NCBI GenBank assembly: GCA_016873895.1
Contig: VGVV01000002.1
Location: 36,188 to 100,187 of the forward strand
From: Ignavibacteria bacterium
GTDB lineage: Bacteria; Bacteroidota; Ignavibacteria; Kapaibacteriales; Kapaibacteriaceae
Length of the DNA stretch: 64,000 nucleotides
Direction: 5' to 3'
This document shows, piece by piece, positions 1-9,524 of this stretch. How positions within the stretch are numbered: position 1 is the stretch's first letter; the number at the start of each line of letters is the position of its first letter. The notes below the pieces were generated by a model. The model saw nothing but the letters and a program-made list of their open reading frames with translations. It was not told the DNA's origin and made no database searches. The translations under genes and the position numbers were made by a program.

Positions 1-3000
1 CCTGCTGGAATGCTGAAGGCGGTTGCTATGAGAACACTCGTGCGCGTCGCGGTACGATCATGAGCTATTGTCATCTCACAAATAAGGGTACCGAACTGCA
101 GTTCCATCCGCGCGTGGCAACGTTGTTTAATCGAGTGCTCTCCACAACATGGTGTAATGCTCCGGTTCCAACACGTAAGGATAGTGACGTAGCTGTTGTT
201 AGCATCGACGTACCGCTCAATGGCGGCGAGTATGTGGTAAAAGGAACGCTCCAACCCTCGGCATACATACGCAATCTCGGCAACAAGAGTCTGGCCAATA
301 TCAGCGCAGTATGCGAGATCACAGATTTAGATAACAAGGTTAAGAAGTCGCTAAATGCATCAATTTCACAACTTGGGTCGTTGCAGACTCAGCTTGTGCT
401 CTTCCCAAGCTTTACTCTCGACTCTGCTGGCAGTTACCTCGTAAGGATAACGGCCAAGGCGTTGAACGATCAATACCCAACAAACGACATCCTGACACGC
501 CCCTTTGCAGTTGTCAATGCTGATTCAGGCAAGTTGCAAGTAACCTATCCCAACGGAGGAGAAAAGCTCGTAGCGGGTACAACAATAGACGCAACATTTA
601 CCGCAACCAAGGTTAAGAATGTATCACTGCAGTACTCCATAGATAACGGTGCAACATGGAACACGCTGCAGTATAATATTGACGCCGCAGCAGGATCTGT
701 TACGTGGCTTGTGCCATTTGTTGTCTCAAACGAATGTCTCGTGCGCGTGATGAGCCTTACTAATGCTTCAATTGTTGATGTTTCGAATGCTCGATTTACA
801 ATCGATGTTCCGTTGGATGTTCAGGCATATGATATTGTTGAGCCCCGTACCAAAGATGACCAAACATCTCCGCTCGTGCCTAAACTTGTGGTGCGCAATA
901 TCGGGAAAAACGATGCCAAGGATGTAAAGGTTCGGTTCTCGATGAAGTGGGTGCGCGCTACTGCCGCATGCTACGACACAACATTTGTTCTGCCGTTTGT
1001 AAAAGCACGTGGTGAGGATACCATTACTCTGGCGCAAACGCCTGTTCTTGCCGATGGTGTTCATACAATGGAGTTTTATGTTGATGCTCCGAATGACACC
1101 AATGCTGCAAATGACAGATTCTGGAGAGAGTTCTCTGCTAAGGGGCTTACACCCCCATCTGATGTGCGGTATGAAGAGGGCCCCAATCGCGTGCTCCTAC
1201 AATGGCGCGTCCGCACAAGTGATCCGGTACAGCGTGTTGAACTATGGCGTGGCGCAAGTCCTGCTTCGATGCAGAAGATTCGATCGTTCAACGATGCAAT
1301 AGATACATACGTTGACGACGAGCTAACCAATGACGAACCATATGTCTATGCCCTCCGCGTTGTAAAGGGTAACCTTCAAAGCGTCTTTACCCCGTTTGTC
1401 TATGCGCAGCCACAAGTGTTCCCCGGTGCTGCGGTTCCGGGTGTGCCGGATATCATCTCTCCAGTCGATGGTACATCTGGAGTTCCTGCGTTGGCCAATT
1501 TGGTCTGGACATCTGTGCAGGGCGGAGATCAATATGAGATTCAGGTGGCAAAAGACAATGCGTTTCAGGAGTTAGAATTCGTAGCGGTTGTCCGTGATCC
1601 TGGTGCACTTGTCCTGCCGCTTGAGTTCAATAGTACGCATCGCTGGAGAGCGCGTGCCATGAATCAGACGGTAACGGGTGCGTTCTGCAAGCCAAGTACA
1701 TTCATGACAACGAAGAATTGTGCTGGTAAGGCACTCTCGTTCAACGGCAATGGAAATAAGGCAACCGATGCAACATTCGCATGGAATGGGGGCGCTGTAA
1801 CTGTCGAATACTGGACATTTGTAAAGAGGTCTACGCTTAAGCCAACAACAACATTTATGGTTGGCGAATCAGACAATGCAGCCAATCGTTTCCAGACACA
1901 TTGTCCATGGGACGATGGCCGTATTTACTGGGACTATGGAAACATCAATGACAAGGGGCGCATCAGCGGTCCGTTCGGTGATGCCAACTACGATAGATGG
2001 GTGCATGTAGCCCTCGTTAGTGACGGTGCAAACTTCAAGGCTATTTATGTTAATGGTCAGGAAGTAGCTTCAGCGAAAGAAGCATCAGCACCAACGGGAC
2101 TAAAAGAGCTAACAATTGGTGGGATGCGCTCGAATACCTGGTTTAATGGTATGGTAGATGAGTTCCGTGTATGGAATGTTGCCAGGAGTGGAGAAGAGAT
2201 ACGCAGCTACATGAATAGAAGGTTGCCGCAGGCTGCTGACAACTCAAAAATTGTAGGCTGGTGGCGTCTCAACGAAGGTTCTGGAATTAGTGCCAAGGAT
2301 GCCGTTCGGTCACGTCAGCTTACCATGCCATCAGGAAGTATGTGGACTGAAAGTGGCGCGCTGGTTTCATGTGAAGATCCTGTTTCGATCATAGGTTCAC
2401 CCGATTTAACATCAAAAGTTGGAATTGTGCCGAGCATTCGCGCGCATGCCTACGACATTTCGTGGAAACCATTTACGATCACACGCGGAAGCACATGGTA
2501 CGAGCTCTTGCTGGTTGATTCAGCGCAAACAAAGGTTCTGCAGCGTATAAACAACATCCCATCGAACGGGGCTAAGGAGGTAACCTACAGTTTGCGTGGT
2601 TTACCGGCTGATAGTCTCATGTATGTGAAGGTGCGAGCTCGTAATACATTCGGTTCAAGCGACTGGACGCTCGCAATGATGCAAACACGCACACCATGCG
2701 CAAACAGCACTGTAACGTTCAACGGCACTGCAGACAGATTTACATCAGAAGCCTTTTCCTATAAGGGGCGCGCTGCAACGGTTGAGTACTGGAGCTATGT
2801 ATCCCCAGAACAACTCATGAACTCTGTTTCTTACAGTGTGGGCGATAAGGCAGACGACGCAAAGAGACTGCAGTCTCATGGCCCATGGGGCGATAAAACG
2901 TTATACTGGGACTATGGTGATTGGCGCGAGAGTGGACGTGTTTCCACGTCGTATGAGTCACGTCTCGGTATGTGGACTCATGTTGCAATGGTCTCCAATG

Positions 3001-3860
3001 GTTATGATTCCATGGCCATTTATCTCGACGGTGAAGTAGCGAAGCGTTCAACCTTTACGGATGCACCAAAGGTATTGAAGCAGTTAACACTAGGGGGGAA
3101 TCCGCACTCGAAAACATGGTTCAAAGGAAACATCCGCAACTTCCGTGTCTGGAATACGATGCGTTCTGCCAAGCAGATCTCAGAGTCGATGTACAATTTC
3201 ATCTCAGAGCCCGCAACCAATCTTCTTGGTAGCTACTTCATCGATGAGGGTAAGGGGCTTCGAGCTAACGATGCCCTTGGTCTTACCAACTATGCAAAGA
3301 GTGAGATCGAGCCAGCGTGGGGTCCTGGGCCAGCCTCGGCCGTTATGCATGCGCCAGCGGTGGTGTTTGGCAGACGAACTGTTCAACGTGGTGAGACAGC
3401 CCAGTATTCGATTAAGAGTGTGCTCGATGTTAGCCATACTTGGCAAGTTGTTGGTGGTAAGATTGTTCAGGGGCAAACCAATTCTGATGATATCGACGTT
3501 GCATGGAATCAGACGGATTCTGTAGGCACGATCATTGTACGGAGAAACTTCCAAGGTGGCTGCGAAGATGAGACGCGCGTAAACGTGACGCTGCCTGTCT
3601 TTGTTGGTGTAGCCAATGACGCAGATCAAGATGCACAAGCATGGATGTTCCCGAATCCTGCCAACGATGTTCTCACAATCCGCTCCGAGCAGGCCGGCAC
3701 CGTTGTGATCCTTGATCTCCAAGGCAGAATTGTTGCTGAAATGAACGTTGTGCAGGGAACAACAACGCTGCCAATTGGTACGCTCGCTCAAGGTTCGTAT
3801 CTCGTGCGGCTTTCTGGGGCGACAGGCGTAGCAACGAACAGACTTTCCATTCAACGATAA
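1..3860 (+). CDS. Secreted metzincin (reprolysin-like) protease with two LamG domains and T9SS tail, 5' truncated by window edge
   Basis: The frame is open from base 3, and its first codons read CWNAEGGC...GTIMSYCH. This is the Met-turn region of a reprolysin-type zinc metalloprotease, so the ATG at 60 is the Met-turn methionine and not a start. The catalytic HExxH lies upstream of the window. Downstream come CARDB/Ig-like segments (about 190-510 and 810-1125), a segment starting YPNGGEKL (about 540-800) like the Ser-Thr-rich GPI-anchored family, fibronectin-like segments, and two LamG/jelly-roll domains (about 1720-2290 and 2690-3260). The end (about 3640-3860) is a T9SS type A sorting domain with the FPNPANDVL motif. 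I infer a cell-surface or secreted multidomain protease exported by T9SS. Confidence 0.88.
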   Translation, partial: CWNAEGGCYENTRARRGTIMSYCHLTNKGTELQFHPRVATLFNRVLSTTWCNAPVPTRKDSDVAVVSIDVPLNGGEYVVKGTLQPSAYIRNLGNKSLANISAVCEITDLDNKVKKSLNASISQLGSLQTQLVLFPSFTLDSAGSYLVRITAKALNDQYPTNDILTRPFAVVNADSGKLQVTYPNGGEKLVAGTTIDATFTATKVKNVSLQYSIDNGATWNTLQYNIDAAAGSVTWLVPFVVSNECLVRVMSLTNASIVDVSNARFTIDVPLDVQAYDIVEPRTKDDQTSPLVPKLVVRNIGKNDAKDVKVRFSMKWVRATAACYDTTFVLPFVKARGEDTITLAQTPVLADGVHTMEFYVDAPNDTNAANDRFWREFSAKGLTPPSDVRYEEGPNRVLLQWRVRTSDPVQRVELWRGASPASMQKIRSFNDAIDTYVDDELTNDEPYVYALRVVKGNLQSVFTPFVYAQPQVFPGAAVPGVPDIISPVDGTSGVPALANLVWTSVQGGDQYEIQVAKDNAFQELEFVAVVRDPGALVLPLEFNSTHRWRARAMNQTVTGAFCKPSTFMTTKNCAGKALSFNGNGNKATDATFAWNGGAVTVEYWTFVKRSTLKPTTTFMVGESDNAANRFQTHCPWDDGRIYWDYGNINDKGRISGPFGDANYDRWVHVALVSDGANFKAIYVNGQEVASAKEASAPTGLKELTIGGMRSNTWFNGMVDEFRVWNVARSGEEIRSYMNRRLPQAADNSKIVGWWRLNEGSGISAKDAVRSRQLTMPSGSMWTESGALVSCEDPVSIIGSPDLTSKVGIVPSIRAHAYDISWKPFTITRGSTWYELLLVDSAQTKVLQRINNIPSNGAKEVTYSLRGLPADSLMYVKVRARNTFGSSDWTLAMMQTRTPCANSTVTFNGTADRFTSEAFSYKGRAATVEYWSYVSPEQLMNSVSYSVGDKADDAKRLQSHGPWGDKTLYWDYGDWRESGRVSTSYESRLGMWTHVAMVSNGYDSMAIYLDGEVAKRSTFTDAPKVLKQLTLGGNPHSKTWFKGNIRNFRVWNTMRSAKQISESMYNFISEPATNLLGSYFIDEGKGLRANDALGLTNYAKSEIEPAWGPGPASAVMHAPAVVFGRRTVQRGETAQYSIKSVLDVSHTWQVVGGKIVQGQTNSDDIDVAWNQTDSVGTIIVRRNFQGGCEDETRVNVTLPVFVGVANDADQDAQAWMFPNPANDVLTIRSEQAGTVVILDLQGRIVAEMNVVQGTTTLPIGTLAQGSYLVRLSGATGVATNRLSIQR

Positions 3861-3875
3861 TCGGCAATCGGTTGC

Positions 3876-4364
3876 GTGTTCCACATTTCAGACGAAACAT
3901 TCGACGATCCGTCACGGATATATGAGGCCATCGTATCGCTCATCGATGCCGTTACGACGGGCGAGCATGATCTGATTGCAAATCTTGCCAATGCGGCATC
4001 GGTGCTCTATCACATGCTGCCGAACATTAACTGGGCCGGATTCTACATCCTGCGCGATAACGAGCTTGTACTTGGACCGTTCCACGGCAAACCCGCATGC
4101 GTGCGCATTGCCATGGGGCGTGGTGTATGTGGTACGTCGGCAGAGCAAAGGACAACGCTTGTTGTGCCCAACGTACATGAGTTCCCCGGGCATATCGCGT
4201 GTGATGCGGCGAGCGCTAGCGAAATCGTGGTGCCATTAGTTATAGATGGGAAACTCATCGGTGTGCTGGATATCGATAGTCCACTCGTTGGCAGATTCAG
4301 TGCCGAAGACAAGGAGCACCTTGAGCATCTCATGCAGGTGCTCATGTCACGTTGCAGTATCTAA
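3876..4364 (+). CDS. msrC: Free methionine-(R)-sulfoxide reductase (GAF-domain fRMsr)
   Basis: The 162-residue protein is a single GAF domain of the fRMsr family, which reduces free L-Met-(R)-sulfoxide in the cytoplasm. Family motifs are WAGFY (53-57), LGPFHGKPAC (66-75), GVCGT (83-87), FPGHIACD (103-110) and GVLDID. The three cysteines expected for catalysis are present as C75, C85 and C109. The start is GTG at 3876; no in-frame ATG gives a complete N-terminus. It begins 15 bases after the protease gene and ends 15 bases before the lamin-tail gene, so it may be cotranscribed with them. Confidence 0.93.
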   Translation: MFHISDETFDDPSRIYEAIVSLIDAVTTGEHDLIANLANAASVLYHMLPNINWAGFYILRDNELVLGPFHGKPACVRIAMGRGVCGTSAEQRTTLVVPNVHEFPGHIACDAASASEIVVPLVIDGKLIGVLDIDSPLVGRFSAEDKEHLEHLMQVLMSRCSI

Positions 4365-4379
4365 AGGGCACTAAGAAGA

Positions 4380-5981
4380 GTGGAGATACTCGCACTCTTT
4401 CAAATCATACTTACGGAAATTCACCCGACACCTGCAGCAGGAGAGCCGGAGTGGATTGAGTGCATTATCAAATCCGACCAGCCTGCGGTATTGGAAGATG
4501 TGCTCGTATGCGATAATCGATCCTGTGTTCAGCTGCCACGAGTCAAGGTTGTGTCTGGACAGTATCTCCTCATTACACGCGATGCAGAGGCGCTTCGCGA
4601 GATGCGAGAGTTGCCCCCGATTACGATAGTTGTGGAGTGTAATCTGCCATCTCTGAACAACTCGAGTGATCGTGTAGAGCTTCGAGGGCGAGATTCGTCT
4701 GTTATCGATAGCATGCACTATTTGTTGACTGCTGTAGATAGGGGGCGCAGCATTGAACGACACGGCACAGACGTGAATGGAGTGGTCACGTATTCACGGG
4801 TTTGGACTGCAAGTGCGGCATTTGATAGCGCAACACCAGGTCGAGTAAACTCACATGTGGAGTATGAGCGTGATGTTGGCGTTACCGGGTACTTTATTCA
4901 AGACTCAACGTTGGTTGTTGGAGTTTGTAACTACGGCAGGCAAGAGTCTGCCGCACAAGACATCTATCTGTCAATTGGTACAACGTCCTTTGTGAGACGT
5001 TGTCCTGTGCTGCCTGCCAAGGGCTGGTGGTCTACGCCAATAGACCTCGCGATGCTGCAGCCCGGTGCATACGTTCGTCATGACAGCATAATGGTTGATC
5101 TCTCACAGATCGATATGCGCTCTGACAACAACCATTACTCCAGTACTATAGTGGTTCCACCGGTTGCAGGAAGTATCGTGATCACCGAAGTGCTTGCAGA
5201 GCCCCATGATCAGGACTGCGATTTTATTGAAATCTTCAATGGGACCTCAGACACTATAGATATGGCTGGGTGGATTATAGAAGACACTGGAGGCGAACTG
5301 GTCCGCATCCATGGAAAGCAACATCTGCCTCCTGGGGCATACATGGCCTGTGCGTCGGATACCGCGATCGCGCGCATGTGCAATGGTGCATCATGGGCCT
5401 TTGTGCGGCCTTTGCTGAACATCCATGCTCAATCGGATACGATATCATTGCGAACACTTCAAGGCTTCCCGGTTGCCACGGCTTGCTACAATAGGACTTG
5501 GCATAGCCAGGTATTGGTCAGTACCAAAGGCAGGTCTCTCGAGCGAAGAGCTACAGACGGGATTGACCAAGGAAGCTCAGCTTGGGGATCGTCCACGACG
5601 TACGTGGGGAGCACGCCGGGACGAACAAACAGCATCGCACATCAACTGGTGATTGGGCGTCAGGGTCTGTGGGCAATGCCAAGCCCCTTTTCTACTGATG
5701 AGCGCGAAGCCAGGTTCCCATGTATTATACGCTGGGAATTGCCCATGGAGCAGGGTGTAGCACGAATGTTTGCGCACGATGTAAACGGCAGTCAAGTAGC
5801 TCAGATCCTGAATGGCGAGTTTGTAGGCAGATCGGGCTCGGTAACATGGGACGGCAGGAGCGGTTTGACGGGATTGCCGGTTCCTATCGGCGTCTATATC
5901 ATCGTCTTCGAAGCTGTTGATGGTGCATCCTCAGATGTGATACACTTCACGTGTTTGGCAGTAGTTGGCGATTCCAAGTAA
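4380..5981 (+). CDS. Lamin-tail-domain protein with FlgD-like C-terminus
   Basis: The 533-residue protein has two lamin tail domains (LTD). One is at the extreme N-terminus (ILTEIHPTP..EPEWIE) and one is central, starting ITEVLAEP with DFIEIFNGT. The C-terminal 90 residues resemble the FlgD Ig-like domain (SPFSTD, then GSVTWDGRSGLTGLPVPIGVY), used as a surface or secretion module in this phylum. The only usable start is the GTG at 4380, because the same frame carries the previous gene's stop at 4362. This leaves just a short weak hydrophobic leader (residues 3-12), so export is inferred from the domains. The substrate is unknown. Confidence 0.75.
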   Translation: MEILALFQIILTEIHPTPAAGEPEWIECIIKSDQPAVLEDVLVCDNRSCVQLPRVKVVSGQYLLITRDAEALREMRELPPITIVVECNLPSLNNSSDRVELRGRDSSVIDSMHYLLTAVDRGRSIERHGTDVNGVVTYSRVWTASAAFDSATPGRVNSHVEYERDVGVTGYFIQDSTLVVGVCNYGRQESAAQDIYLSIGTTSFVRRCPVLPAKGWWSTPIDLAMLQPGAYVRHDSIMVDLSQIDMRSDNNHYSSTIVVPPVAGSIVITEVLAEPHDQDCDFIEIFNGTSDTIDMAGWIIEDTGGELVRIHGKQHLPPGAYMACASDTAIARMCNGASWAFVRPLLNIHAQSDTISLRTLQGFPVATACYNRTWHSQVLVSTKGRSLERRATDGIDQGSSAWGSSTTYVGSTPGRTNSIAHQLVIGRQGLWAMPSPFSTDEREARFPCIIRWELPMEQGVARMFAHDVNGSQVAQILNGEFVGRSGSVTWDGRSGLTGLPVPIGVYIIVFEAVDGASSDVIHFTCLAVVGDSK

Positions 5982-6054
5982 CATTTTCATCACACAGAGA
6001 TGCACGAAACCTTTGCTAGCTTCGTGGTGAGTTTACAACCACCACAAATCTGCC

Positions 6055-8175
6055 ATGTCAGCTGCAAAAAAGACTCGGTTGCGATCTGGAAAAGCCTCGT
6101 CGGGAGATTCTCAGCCTTTCGTTGATCTTCATGATGAGGAGCTTTACCTCAACCGCGAGCTATCGTGGATTGAATTTAATAAGCGCGTTCTGGAAGAAGC
6201 TGAAGATCTTCAACATCCATTACTCGAGCGCCTGAAGTTTCTTGCAATCTATGCTACGAATCTCGATGAGTTCTTCATGATTCGTGTTGCCGGATTGCAG
6301 GAGCAAATTTATTCGGGTGTTACAGATCTTTCAGAAGATGGTATGTCGCCATCGGATCAACTGAAGGAGATTCGTACACGGCTCATTCCACTGTACAAGC
6401 GACAAGCAGTGATATGGAGTAAACAAGTCTTACCTGCTCTGGTTAAGGAGGGAATTCTTATTCATGCTATTGAGGATCTGTCTTCTGATGAACGTACAGA
6501 GCTACGCCAAGATTTTGTAGATAACATCCTTCCTGTGTTAACGCCTCTGGCTCTTGATCCAGGGCATCCATTCCCGAGGCTGCTGAATCGATCGCTCACC
6601 ATCGCATTTGTGCTATTCGACGAAGTTGACCCCAAGGAAGAGATGAAGGTTGCAGTTGTTCAGCTGCCGGCCGCCTTGCCGCGACTGATCAAGATTAATC
6701 GTCAGGGTGGTCATCACTATGTTCTCTTTGAGGAGCTCATCAGGGCGCATGCAGACATCCTTTTCCCTGGGCATAGCATTCATGAAAGCCACATCTTTCG
6801 TGTAACGCGAGATGCTGATGTCGAAATTGCAGAAGACGAGGCCAATGATTTGATGACGGCGGTTGCAGAGGGTATACGCCAGCGCAGATGGGGTACAGAC
6901 GCTGTGCGAATGGAGATTGCCTCCGACATGCCTCGCAAGTTGCTTCAATTTCTTACTAGAGCCCTTGAGCTTGAATACAGTGATGTCTATAAGGTTGAAC
7001 TTCCGCTGAATCTTCAAGACTTCTTAGTACTTCTGTTGCTGGATAAGCGTAAGCTCAAAGACGCCCCCTTTAACTCGAGGATACTTCCTGAGTTTGATCA
7101 TGAAGCATTAGACATTTTTGAGATACTCAAAGAGCGCGATCTACTGGTTCATCATCCATTTGATTCGTTCACAAACTCGGTTGTGAAGTTCATTGAAGCA
7201 GCAGCCGATGATCCAAATGTTCTTGCAATTAAGATGACGCTGTATCGAGCAGGTGGACGCTCTCCGGTTATCGAGGCTCTCAAACGTGCAGCTGGTGCTG
7301 GCAAGAATGTTACGGCTTTCGTTGAGCTCAAGGCACGCTTCGATGAGGAGACAAACATTGCATGGGCACGTGCACTTGAACAGGCTGGGGTACATGTTGT
7401 GTATGGTGTTATGGGGCTTAAGGTACACTGCAAAGTGTGTCTTGTGATACGCAAAGAAGGTAAGAACGTGCTCACATACGCACATGTCGCTACTGGTAAC
7501 TACAACTTGAGCACATCGCGTCTGTACACTGATATAGGCATCTTTACCGGACGCCAAGAGTTTGAGCGCGATTTTGTGCATCTGTTCAATCTGCTCACAG
7601 GGTATTCAAAGCATGCTTCATGGCAGCATCTCGGGGTTGCGCCGCTGAATATGCGAGAAAAGTTTATTGAACTGATTGAGCGCGAAGTACAACACCAGCG
7701 CGAGGGACGTCAGGGCTATGTTATTGCGAAGATGAACGCCTTGATCGATGCCAAAATCATACGCGCACTGTATGAAGCTTCGATTGCTGGTGTGAAGATC
7801 GACCTTGTTGTTCGTGGCGTCTGTGCTCTCAGACCGGGTATACAGGGAGTGAGTGAGAATATCACTGTGCGTAGTATTCTTGACCGTTTTCTCGAGCACA
7901 GCAGACTTTTCTGGTTTCGCAATGGTGGGGAAGAAGACGTATACATATCGAGCGCCGACTGGATGACGCGCAACATGGAGCGTCGCGTTGAACTCCTTTT
8001 TCCTGTCTATGATCGGAAAGTGAAGAAAAAGCTTCGTGACATTCTTACGATGTATCTCTGTGACGATGTAAGAGCACGCATACTGCAAAGCGATGGATCA
8101 TATGCGCCGCGCAAGAAAGGTGCTGCACCCGTCCGTGTGCAGACTGATTTATTGGCAGCGTCGAAGCGCAGATGA
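6055..8175 (+). CDS. ppk1: Polyphosphate kinase 1
   Basis: Full-length PPK1 (706 aa), which reversibly transfers the ATP gamma-phosphate to polyphosphate. The N-terminal domain begins with the family signature LYLNRELSWIEFN, followed by NLDEFFMIRVAG. The phosphorylated catalytic histidine is His477 in YAHVATGNYN, and the second conserved segment is near HSRLFWFRNGG. The C-terminus is basic. The ATG start is preceded by a 73-base spacer that contains a weak TAGCTTCG box at 6017-6024. The last four bases (ATGA) are shared with the downstream permease gene, suggesting coupled translation. Confidence 0.97.
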   Translation: MSAAKKTRLRSGKASSGDSQPFVDLHDEELYLNRELSWIEFNKRVLEEAEDLQHPLLERLKFLAIYATNLDEFFMIRVAGLQEQIYSGVTDLSEDGMSPSDQLKEIRTRLIPLYKRQAVIWSKQVLPALVKEGILIHAIEDLSSDERTELRQDFVDNILPVLTPLALDPGHPFPRLLNRSLTIAFVLFDEVDPKEEMKVAVVQLPAALPRLIKINRQGGHHYVLFEELIRAHADILFPGHSIHESHIFRVTRDADVEIAEDEANDLMTAVAEGIRQRRWGTDAVRMEIASDMPRKLLQFLTRALELEYSDVYKVELPLNLQDFLVLLLLDKRKLKDAPFNSRILPEFDHEALDIFEILKERDLLVHHPFDSFTNSVVKFIEAAADDPNVLAIKMTLYRAGGRSPVIEALKRAAGAGKNVTAFVELKARFDEETNIAWARALEQAGVHVVYGVMGLKVHCKVCLVIRKEGKNVLTYAHVATGNYNLSTSRLYTDIGIFTGRQEFERDFVHLFNLLTGYSKHASWQHLGVAPLNMREKFIELIEREVQHQREGRQGYVIAKMNALIDAKIIRALYEASIAGVKIDLVVRGVCALRPGIQGVSENITVRSILDRFLEHSRLFWFRNGGEEDVYISSADWMTRNMERRVELLFPVYDRKVKKKLRDILTMYLCDDVRARILQSDGSYAPRKKGAAPVRVQTDLLAASKRR

Positions 8176-9335
8176 ATTTCACGTCATTCATAGCAAAGAG
8201 ATACCTGCGTCCACGACGTCTCTCGTTTGTTGGGATTATTGGCATAGTCTCAATATTCGGCATCGTACTGGGCACGGCATCATTGATTATTGTGATGTCA
8301 TTGTTCAACGGCTTTCGTGGTGTTGCCCGTGACCTCATGACGTCGTTTGGTCCACACATTAGAGTTCATGCGGCTGCATTTAGTGAGAAAGAAGCACAAC
8401 GCTGGAATATGCAGCCGGTGTGGCTGTCGAAACTTGTTATGCGAGCCCCCTCGGGCATGTCTGTTGTGCAGGCACAATCGAGTAGTACTTCGGATGCAGA
8501 AGCAAGGCGTGCACTTGCTTCGTCGATTATCTACGGAAGTTCAGAGCTTGGGAATGCTGGCACTATTCCAGGAATTGTTGTAGCTCTTGGCGTAGCGCAG
8601 AATTTGCAGTTGGGCCTAGGCGATACGGTAAGTCTGGTATCGCCACAACAGGTAGAGGCGGGTCTAGCAGGTGCATCTATTCCCTCTGGTGCTCAGGCCA
8701 TTGTCTCGGGAGTTTTCCAATCCAACTCATCACGAGACATCGATGAAACCTATATCTTCTGTACCCCTGAGCTGCTAAGCTCGCTAACTGGTCAGCCGGC
8801 AGCGGCATGGGATATTCGTTTGCAAAACCCAGAACATGCGCGAGATACTGCAAACATCATTGCCTCGGAGTATAGCCTTGAGGGCTTCGTAGATACTTGG
8901 GAAGACATGAACCGTGGGGTATACGATACCATGCGATTAGAGCGTATCGGATCATTTATCGTGCTGATGCTGATCATTGTAGTGGCGGTCTTTAATATCG
9001 TTGTCTCTCTCACGATGGGTGTTGTTGAAAAGCAGCGCGACATTCGCGTTTTAAAGACAATGGGGCTAACCAATGCAATGATTCGATCAATTTATATCAA
9101 ACAAGGCTTAGCCATCGGGCTGTTAAGCGTTGCCATCGGCACGATCATAGGGATTGGCCTTTGCCTTGGGCAGCAGCAGTTCCATTGGATTGCATTTGAC
9201 ATGCAACAGGGATTCCTGATACCGGCCTTGCCGATTGATATTGAGACATCAGATGTACTTGTTGTTGTAGCAGTAGGTATTCTGCTCTCGGCCAGCGCAG
9301 CAGTGTATCCTGCCAGCACGGCGGCAAGGAGCTAG
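8172..9335 (+). CDS. LolC/LolE-family ABC transporter permease
   Basis: The 387-residue inner-membrane permease has a LolC/LolE/FtsX layout. There is an N-terminal transmembrane helix (about 18-45, FVGIIGIVSIFG..), a large periplasmic domain (about 50-255), and three C-terminal helices (about 258-285, 310-335 and 355-380). LolCDE extracts lipoproteins from the inner membrane; MacB-like roles cannot be excluded. No ATPase partner gene is adjacent. It overlaps ppk1 by four bases. The TAG stop lies at the first unit of a degenerate repeat array (CTAGATACGAGGTAC), so the C-terminus may have been trimmed or redefined by that repeat. Confidence 0.85.
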   Translation: MNFTSFIAKRYLRPRRLSFVGIIGIVSIFGIVLGTASLIIVMSLFNGFRGVARDLMTSFGPHIRVHAAAFSEKEAQRWNMQPVWLSKLVMRAPSGMSVVQAQSSSTSDAEARRALASSIIYGSSELGNAGTIPGIVVALGVAQNLQLGLGDTVSLVSPQQVEAGLAGASIPSGAQAIVSGVFQSNSSRDIDETYIFCTPELLSSLTGQPAAAWDIRLQNPEHARDTANIIASEYSLEGFVDTWEDMNRGVYDTMRLERIGSFIVLMLIIVVAVFNIVVSLTMGVVEKQRDIRVLKTMGLTNAMIRSIYIKQGLAIGLLSVAIGTIIGIGLCLGQQQFHWIAFDMQQGFLIPALPIDIETSDVLVVVAVGILLSASAAVYPASTAARS

Positions 9336-9524
9336 ATACGAGGTACACAAGGGTACGAGGTACGCAAGGGTACTAGATACGAGGTACGGAAGCGTTAGGA
9401 TTTGTAACATCATCTTTCCCACAGCAGCTCATGGATTCCCGCTTTCGCAGGAAATACTAAAAGCATGCTCGCACCTTGTGTACCTAGTACCTAGTACCTA
9501 GTACCTAGTACCTAGTACCTAGAA
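9333..9524. repeat. Composite inverted heptamer element between convergent lolC/E-like gene and hemW
   Basis: A degenerate left array with GGTACGA/GGTACAC-type units (9333-9394) is followed by unique bases and the palindrome-like core ATTCCCGCTTTCGCAGGAAA (9435-9454). A clean right array of six GTACCTA units follows (9480-9521), the reverse complement of the left unit. The arms are therefore inverted. Each arm supplies the TAG stop of its convergent gene (9333-9335 and 9507-9505). A fold-back transcript could act as a bidirectional terminator; that role is inference. Confidence 0.85.

Noticed and set aside
3204..3884. 226-codon open frame opposite the T9SS protease gene
   Set aside because: Antisense to a clear LamG/T9SS coding region; composition is not protein-like.
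9480..9521. CRISPR-like look of the tandem arrays
   Set aside because: Units are contiguous 7-mers with no unique spacers, and no cas genes are in the window.
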